Below are positions 6,496-9,903 of a DNA stretch of 9,903 bases, in pieces; positions within the stretch are counted from its first letter, which is position 1, and every line of letters starts with the position of its first letter. Below the pieces are notes generated by a model that had not been told where the DNA came from, did not search any database, and saw only the letters and a program-made list of their open reading frames with translations. Source of the stretch: Microbacterium sp. (GTDB lineage: Bacteria > Actinomycetota > Actinomycetes > Actinomycetales > Microbacteriaceae); the NCBI GenBank assembly GCA_003248845.1, contig QFPD01000042.1, positions 1 to 9,903 on the forward strand, given 5' to 3'. Position numbers and translations under genes: made by a program.

Positions 6496-7085
6496 CAATA
6501 CCGCTCTTCCTTCCACGGGTCGCCGTGCAGGTGGTAGCCGTTCTGCTCCCAGAAGCCGGGATCGTCGTGCTGCTGCAGCACGAGTCCGCGCACCCACTTC
6601 GCGCTCTTCCAGAAGTACAGGTGCGGGACGAACAGGCGCGCCGGTCCGCCGTGTTCGGGCGCGAGCGGAGAGCCGTCGTACTCGTAGACCACCCACGCTT
6701 TGCCGCCTCGCAGATCGAGGAGCGGAACGTTCGTCGTATAGCCGCCGTAGGAGTGCGCCATCGCGGACACGCCCGAGACTTCCAGTCCCGCGAGCAGCGT
6801 GTCCACCGATACGCCGCGCCAGCTCGTGCCGAGCTTCGACCAGCGGGTGACGCAGTGGATGTCGGTGTGCACGTCCTCCGCCGGGAGCGCCAGGAACTCC
6901 TCCCACGACCAGGACCGGGTCATGCCGTCCTCGGCGCGGATCGTGAACTCCCACTCGTCCAGAGAGATCCTCGGAGTGGGGCCGGCCGACAGCACGGGGA
7001 AGTCGGTCGTGAGGTACTGGCCGGGGGGAAGCGCCGCTGCCGACTCGCGCCGGCGCCCCCCGAAACCCCTGCTGAACTCGGCCAT
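6492..7085 (-). CDS. Sulfite-oxidase-fold molybdopterin-dependent oxidoreductase, cytoplasmic
   Basis: The 197-residue protein matches the molybdopterin-binding domain of the sulfite oxidase / MsrP superfamily. Cys78 in DIHCVTRWSKLGTSWRGV (75-92) is the expected molybdenum ligand. Other family features are HSYGGYTTNVPL (111-122), the stretch PEHGGPARLFVPHLYFWKS (143-161) with its GGP-R-V-P-YFWKS elements, and WVRGL (164-168). It lacks the C-terminal dimerisation domain of true sulfite oxidases and has no Tat signal, unlike periplasmic MsrP, so it should act in the cytoplasm. It could reduce or oxidise a small S- or N-oxide; the substrate is unknown. ATG 7085 follows GAGGAGGAG (7091-7099) by five bases; the open frame upstream of it (to 7175) looks non-coding. 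It is the first gene of the operon and its stop overlaps the reductase start (GTGA), which argues that the two products are partners. Confidence 0.9.
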   Translation of the reverse strand: MAEFSRGFGGRRRESAAALPPGQYLTTDFPVLSAGPTPRISLDEWEFTIRAEDGMTRSWSWEEFLALPAEDVHTDIHCVTRWSKLGTSWRGVSVDTLLAGLEVSGVSAMAHSYGGYTTNVPLLDLRGGKAWVVYEYDGSPLAPEHGGPARLFVPHLYFWKSAKWVRGLVLQQHDDPGFWEQNGYHLHGDPWKEERYW

Positions 7086-7125
7086 CGATGCTCCTCCTCG
7101 CGACGCGGGCGCTCTTGAGCACATC

Positions 7126-7156
7126 GTGACGCACGCGGGCATCGGCCGTCTAGGGT
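7126..7156 (+). promoter_or_regulatory. Candidate promoter for the MMPL gene
   Basis: TAGGGT at 7151-7156 is a good actinobacterial -10 hexamer. GTGACG/TGACGC at 7126-7132 lies 18-19 bases upstream as a partial -35. A start near 7163 would leave a leader of about 80 bases that begins in the inverted repeat at 7160-7197. No equally good candidate was found for the opposite operon. The call rests on pattern matching only. Confidence 0.35.
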
Positions 7157-7159
7157 GCC

Positions 7160-7197
7160 CGACCGCCGCATCCACCTTTCGATGGATGCCGCGGTCG
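7160..7197. promoter_or_regulatory. 15-bp-arm inverted repeat in the divergent molybdoenzyme/MMPL gap
   Basis: CGACCGCCGCATCCA (7160-7174) and TGGATGCCGCGGTCG (7183-7197) are reverse complements with a single mismatch, separated by CCTTTCGA. It is the strongest inverted repeat in the 156-bp divergent gap and lies just downstream of the possible -10 at 7151-7156. It could be an operator (for instance for the TetR protein of the leftward operon) or an RNA hairpin in the MMPL leader. No T run follows in the plus direction, which argues against a simple terminator. Confidence 0.5.
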
Positions 7198-7241
7198 TCT
7201 CACCGGGCGATGGCAGGGCGCGGCCCGGCGGCTGAACTGGT

Positions 7242-9359
7242 GTGGTGCGATCCCTCTCCTCCGCTGTGCCCCGTGTCCTCACCTCGCGCCCAGGCGCGTG
7301 GGTCTCCCTCCTCGTCGGCATTTTGGTGCTCGTCGGCATCATCGGCGCGTTCGGTCGCGCCACCATGTCCCCTGCGGGTCAGGGCGGGCCGCCCGACTCG
7401 GAGTCGGCTCGCGTCGCAGCGCTGGTCGAGGAGTTCCCGGATGCCGACGATCGCACGCTCCTCGTCGTCGCATCGACCCTCGACGGCGAGACCCTCAGCG
7501 CCGACCAGAGCGAGGGACTCGGTCGCCTCGCCGAGGCGCTGGAGAGCGACGGCGCCGCGCGTGTTCTCGGCCCGTTCCCGAGCGATGACGGCCGCGCCGC
7601 GGTCGTGCAGGTCACCACGACGGTCAACGGTGACGAGACGGAAGCCGACCGCGCGCTCGTCGATGACGTCCGGGGGGTCGTCGCCGGGCACGGCGTGGAC
7701 GGCCTCGCGCTGCAGGTGACCGGGGGGCCGGCGTTCGGCGTCGACGTGGCATCCGCCTTCGACGGAGCCGACTTCACGCTCCTGCTCGTGACGGTCGGAA
7801 TCGTCGCCGTCCTGCTGATCTTCACGTACCGCTCACCCGTGCTGTGGCTCGTGCCGCTCCTCGTCGTCGCGATCGCCGACCAGGCGGCGAGCAAGGCGAC
7901 GACGGCGCTCGGAGCGGCGCTCGGACTCTCCTTCGACTCGGGGATCGTGAGCGTGCTCGTCTTCGGCGCGGGCACGAACTACGCGCTCCTGCTGATCTCG
8001 CGCTACCGCGAGCAGCTTGCTGTGGAAGCGGATCATCGGCGGGCCCTCGCCGAGGGGTGGCGCGCGACGGTGCCGGCGATCGTGGCATCCAACGTCACCG
8101 TCGTCCTGTCGCTCCTCACCCTCGTCCTCGCCGTCATCCCGGGAACGCGCGGCCTCGGACTCGCGTGCGCCCTCGGACTCGTGATCGCGCTCGCCGCCGT
8201 CCTGCTCGTCCTGCCGCCGGCCCTGGCCGTCTGCGGCCGACGCGTCTTCTGGCCGTTCGTGCCGCGCGTCGGCGAGACGACGGATCGCGGCCGGCTCTGG
8301 CGGTCGGTCGCGCGCCGGGTCGTCCGCCGGCCGTGGGTGCCGCTGATCGGCGGACTCGCCCTGCTCGCCGTGATGGCCGCGGGTCTTCTGGGCGCATCGG
8401 TCGGACTCAGCCAGACGGAGAAGTTTCGAGTCCCCTCCGAGTCGGCCGCGGGCCTGACCGCGCTCTCGGAGCACTTCGACGCCGGGCAGGCGCAGCCGTT
8501 CACGATCGTCACGCGCGCCGCCGCGCAGGATGAGGTGCAGGCAGCCGCCGAAGCCGTTCCCGGCGTCGTGCGCGTGAACGTCGCCGCGTCGAGTCTCGAC
8601 GGGGAGCTCAGTCGGCTGTCGGTCGTGGGTGCGCCCGCGCCGGGCACGGCCGAGAACCGCGCCCTCGTCGCTGAGCTGCGCACCGCAGTGCATGCGGTCC
8701 CCGGCTCCGATGCGCTCGTCGGCGGTCAGGGTGCGGCCGACGTCGACGCCCGGGACGGGAATCTGCGCGACCTGCTGCTGATCGCGCCCCTGATCCTTCT
8801 CCTCACGTTCCTCGTGCTGACGGTGCTCCTGCGCGCTGTCGTCGCACCCCTCCTCCTCCTCGCCGTGAATACCCTCAGCGCGGTCGCCGCGATCGGGGCG
8901 GGCGCGTGGCTGGGTCGCGTGCTGTTCGGCTGGGACGCGCTCGACCTCCAGGTGCCGCTCCTGGCGTTCCTCTTCCTCGTGGCGCTCGGCGTCGACTACA
9001 CGATCTTCCTCGTCCACCGTGCCCGTATGGAGGCCCGCGCCGTCGGCACCCGCGAGGGGATGGTGACAGCGCTCGCGACGACGGGCGGCGTGATCACGAG
9101 TGCGGGGGTCGTTCTCGCGGGCGTGTTCGCCGCTCTCGGACTCCTTCCGCTCGTGACCCTCGGTCAGATCGGGCTCATCGTCGGCATCGGCGTGCTCGTG
9201 GACACGCTCGTCGTGCGCACCCTCGTCGTGCCGGCCCTGTTCGCCGTGGTCGGCGACGGCATGTGGTGGCCGAGCCGTACGATCACCGACGCGGATGCCA
9301 CCGACGCGCGAGAATCGGACCATGACGCCGACCGAGCCCCTGCCCGAGCGGGTGTCTGA
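7242..9359 (+). CDS. MMPL family RND-type membrane transporter
   Basis: The 705-residue protein has the standard two-fold MMPL layout. TM1 (19-37) is followed by an exported domain (about 45-175) and five membrane segments (about 177-330). After a cytoplasmic linker, TM7 (about 366-386), a second exported domain (about 390-505) and TM8-12 (510-670) follow. Signature stretches are FGAGTNYALLLISRYRE (241-257) in TM4 and LGVDYTIFLVHRARME (582-597) in TM10. Family members such as MmpL3 and YdfJ export lipids or hydrophobic compounds using the proton gradient; the cargo here is unknown. The first of the two usual Asp-Tyr pairs is Asn246-Tyr247, while the second is intact (Asp585-Tyr586). The start is GTG 7242, with in-frame GTGs at 7245 and 7266; no strong ribosome site is visible, so the exact start is uncertain. 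Its 3' end overlaps the next gene by 38 bases, implying co-expression. Confidence 0.9.
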   Translation: MVRSLSSAVPRVLTSRPGAWVSLLVGILVLVGIIGAFGRATMSPAGQGGPPDSESARVAALVEEFPDADDRTLLVVASTLDGETLSADQSEGLGRLAEALESDGAARVLGPFPSDDGRAAVVQVTTTVNGDETEADRALVDDVRGVVAGHGVDGLALQVTGGPAFGVDVASAFDGADFTLLLVTVGIVAVLLIFTYRSPVLWLVPLLVVAIADQAASKATTALGAALGLSFDSGIVSVLVFGAGTNYALLLISRYREQLAVEADHRRALAEGWRATVPAIVASNVTVVLSLLTLVLAVIPGTRGLGLACALGLVIALAAVLLVLPPALAVCGRRVFWPFVPRVGETTDRGRLWRSVARRVVRRPWVPLIGGLALLAVMAAGLLGASVGLSQTEKFRVPSESAAGLTALSEHFDAGQAQPFTIVTRAAAQDEVQAAAEAVPGVVRVNVAASSLDGELSRLSVVGAPAPGTAENRALVAELRTAVHAVPGSDALVGGQGAADVDARDGNLRDLLLIAPLILLLTFLVLTVLLRAVVAPLLLLAVNTLSAVAAIGAGAWLGRVLFGWDALDLQVPLLAFLFLVALGVDYTIFLVHRARMEARAVGTREGMVTALATTGGVITSAGVVLAGVFAALGLLPLVTLGQIGLIVGIGVLVDTLVVRTLVVPALFAVVGDGMWWPSRTITDADATDARESDHDADRAPARAGV

Positions 9360-9903
9360 GCGGGCGCCGGCGGGTGCGCGCCCGGAGCCCACGCCGCGGC
9401 CGGAGCGTAAGGCGCGCCCGGGCGGCGGCGCGGCGTGGGCGATTCGGCTCGGACAGATGGGGATCACGACGATCCTGCTCGTCATCGCCGTCGTCCGTGC
9501 GGCGGGCGACGGGGTGCCGCTCGCCTTGGTCGTCTCACTCGCGCTCGTCTTCGCGGGGTGGTACGTCGGCGGTCTGCTCCTCGGCGCGCGCACGCGCGAC
9601 GCCGCGCTCGCCGCCTGGTGGCTGGCGGGTCTCTCGCTCATCTGGGCGGGCACAGTGGCGGTGTCGGCCGAGTTCGTATGGCTCGCGTTCCCGCTGTGGC
9701 TGCTCGCGGGATTCGTCCTGCGCCTTCCGTGGGCGGTCGCGTTCAGCGTCGCGATCCTCGCCGTCGTGATCGCCGCGCCCATCCTTCACTCCGGCTCGAC
9801 GAGCTACGCCAACGTGATCGGACCGGTCGTGGGCGGCGTCTTCGCCTTCGGCATCGCCCGCGGCTACCTCGAACTCGTCCGCGACGCGCGCGAGCGCCGC
9901 CGC
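9322..9903 (+). CDS. Multi-pass membrane protein, probable sensor histidine kinase N-terminus (cut by right edge)
   Basis: ATG 9322 opens a frame with no stop to the window end (194 codons). It starts inside the last 38 bases of the MMPL gene in another frame. A charged, proline-rich cytoplasmic start (1-38) is followed by about six hydrophobic segments (roughly 43-60, 66-88, 97-115, 118-133, 137-155, 163-180). The last one runs directly into a basic helix, GYLELVRDARERRR, which looks like the start of the coiled linker and dimerisation helix of a two-component kinase. Actinobacterial kinases of the NarX/DesK class have this design and often sit beside MMPL or ABC transporters they control. 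No kinase motif (H-box, N-box, G-box) is in view, so the kinase identity is an inference from layout. Another membrane protein is the alternative. Confidence 0.65.
   Translation, partial: MTPTEPLPERVSERAPAGARPEPTPRPERKARPGGGAAWAIRLGQMGITTILLVIAVVRAAGDGVPLALVVSLALVFAGWYVGGLLLGARTRDAALAAWWLAGLSLIWAGTVAVSAEFVWLAFPLWLLAGFVLRLPWAVAFSVAILAVVIAAPILHSGSTSYANVIGPVVGGVFAFGIARGYLELVRDARERRR

Noticed and set aside
6496..7134. N-terminal extension of the FAD reductase frame up to 7134
   Set aside because: The extension lies over the molybdoenzyme gene in another frame. The reductase fold begins at GTG 6495 with its own ribosome site, so this is not a fusion protein.
7833..9782. 649-codon open frame on the minus strand opposite the MMPL gene
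   Set aside because: It is rich in Arg/Asp/Glu/His with no domain, lies opposite a clear transporter and is a typical high-GC antisense shadow.

Overview
The window is high-GC DNA with densely packed genes, short gaps, frequent GTG starts and overlapping stop/start junctions. Together with the protein families present, this suggests an actinobacterial chromosome, most likely Microbacteriaceae (Microbacterium-like). That assignment is inferred from composition and family resemblance only. I see no rRNA, tRNA, CRISPR array, insertion sequence, integrase or attachment site. No gene-free stretch exceeds 160 bases.

Layout, left to right. (1) The 3' end of a VOC/glyoxalase-fold gene (+) runs off the left edge and is followed by a small hairpin with a T run. 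(2) A divergent pair follows: a DHA1-type MFS exporter (-) and a MarR regulator (+). The 115-bp gap between them holds four related half-sites, including a 7-bp perfect inverted repeat and a longer outer inverted repeat. This looks like an efflux pump controlled by its own repressor. (3) After a large hairpin in the convergent gap comes a minus-strand block. In transcription order it holds an XRE regulator with a MmyB-type ligand domain, an EstC-like alpha/beta hydrolase and a non-heme-haloperoxidase-like alpha/beta hydrolase. Upstream of the regulator is a perfect 9-bp inverted repeat. A related word recurs between the regulator and the first hydrolase.

(4) Next is a compact minus-strand operon of four genes: a cytoplasmic sulfite-oxidase-fold molybdopterin oxidoreductase, an FAD/NAD(P)H reductase lacking a 2Fe-2S domain, a small four-cysteine zinc-ribbon protein (DUF6510-like) and a TetR regulator. 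The first three genes overlap by a few bases and TetR follows after 9 bases. The arrangement suggests a soluble electron chain, NAD(P)H to FAD to molybdenum to an unknown substrate, with a co-expressed regulator. This is the most interesting unit in the window.

(5) Divergent from that operon, on the plus strand, lie an MMPL/RND-type transporter of about 705 residues and, overlapping its 3' end by 38 bases, a multi-pass membrane protein cut by the right edge, probably the sensor part of a histidine kinase. The divergent gap holds a 15-bp-arm inverted repeat just downstream of a possible -10 element facing the transporter.

Overall this is an ordinary accessory-type stretch of small regulator-plus-effector modules (efflux, hydrolases, redox, membrane transport). 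Each module carries its own one-component regulator or, for the transporter, a probable sensor kinase.
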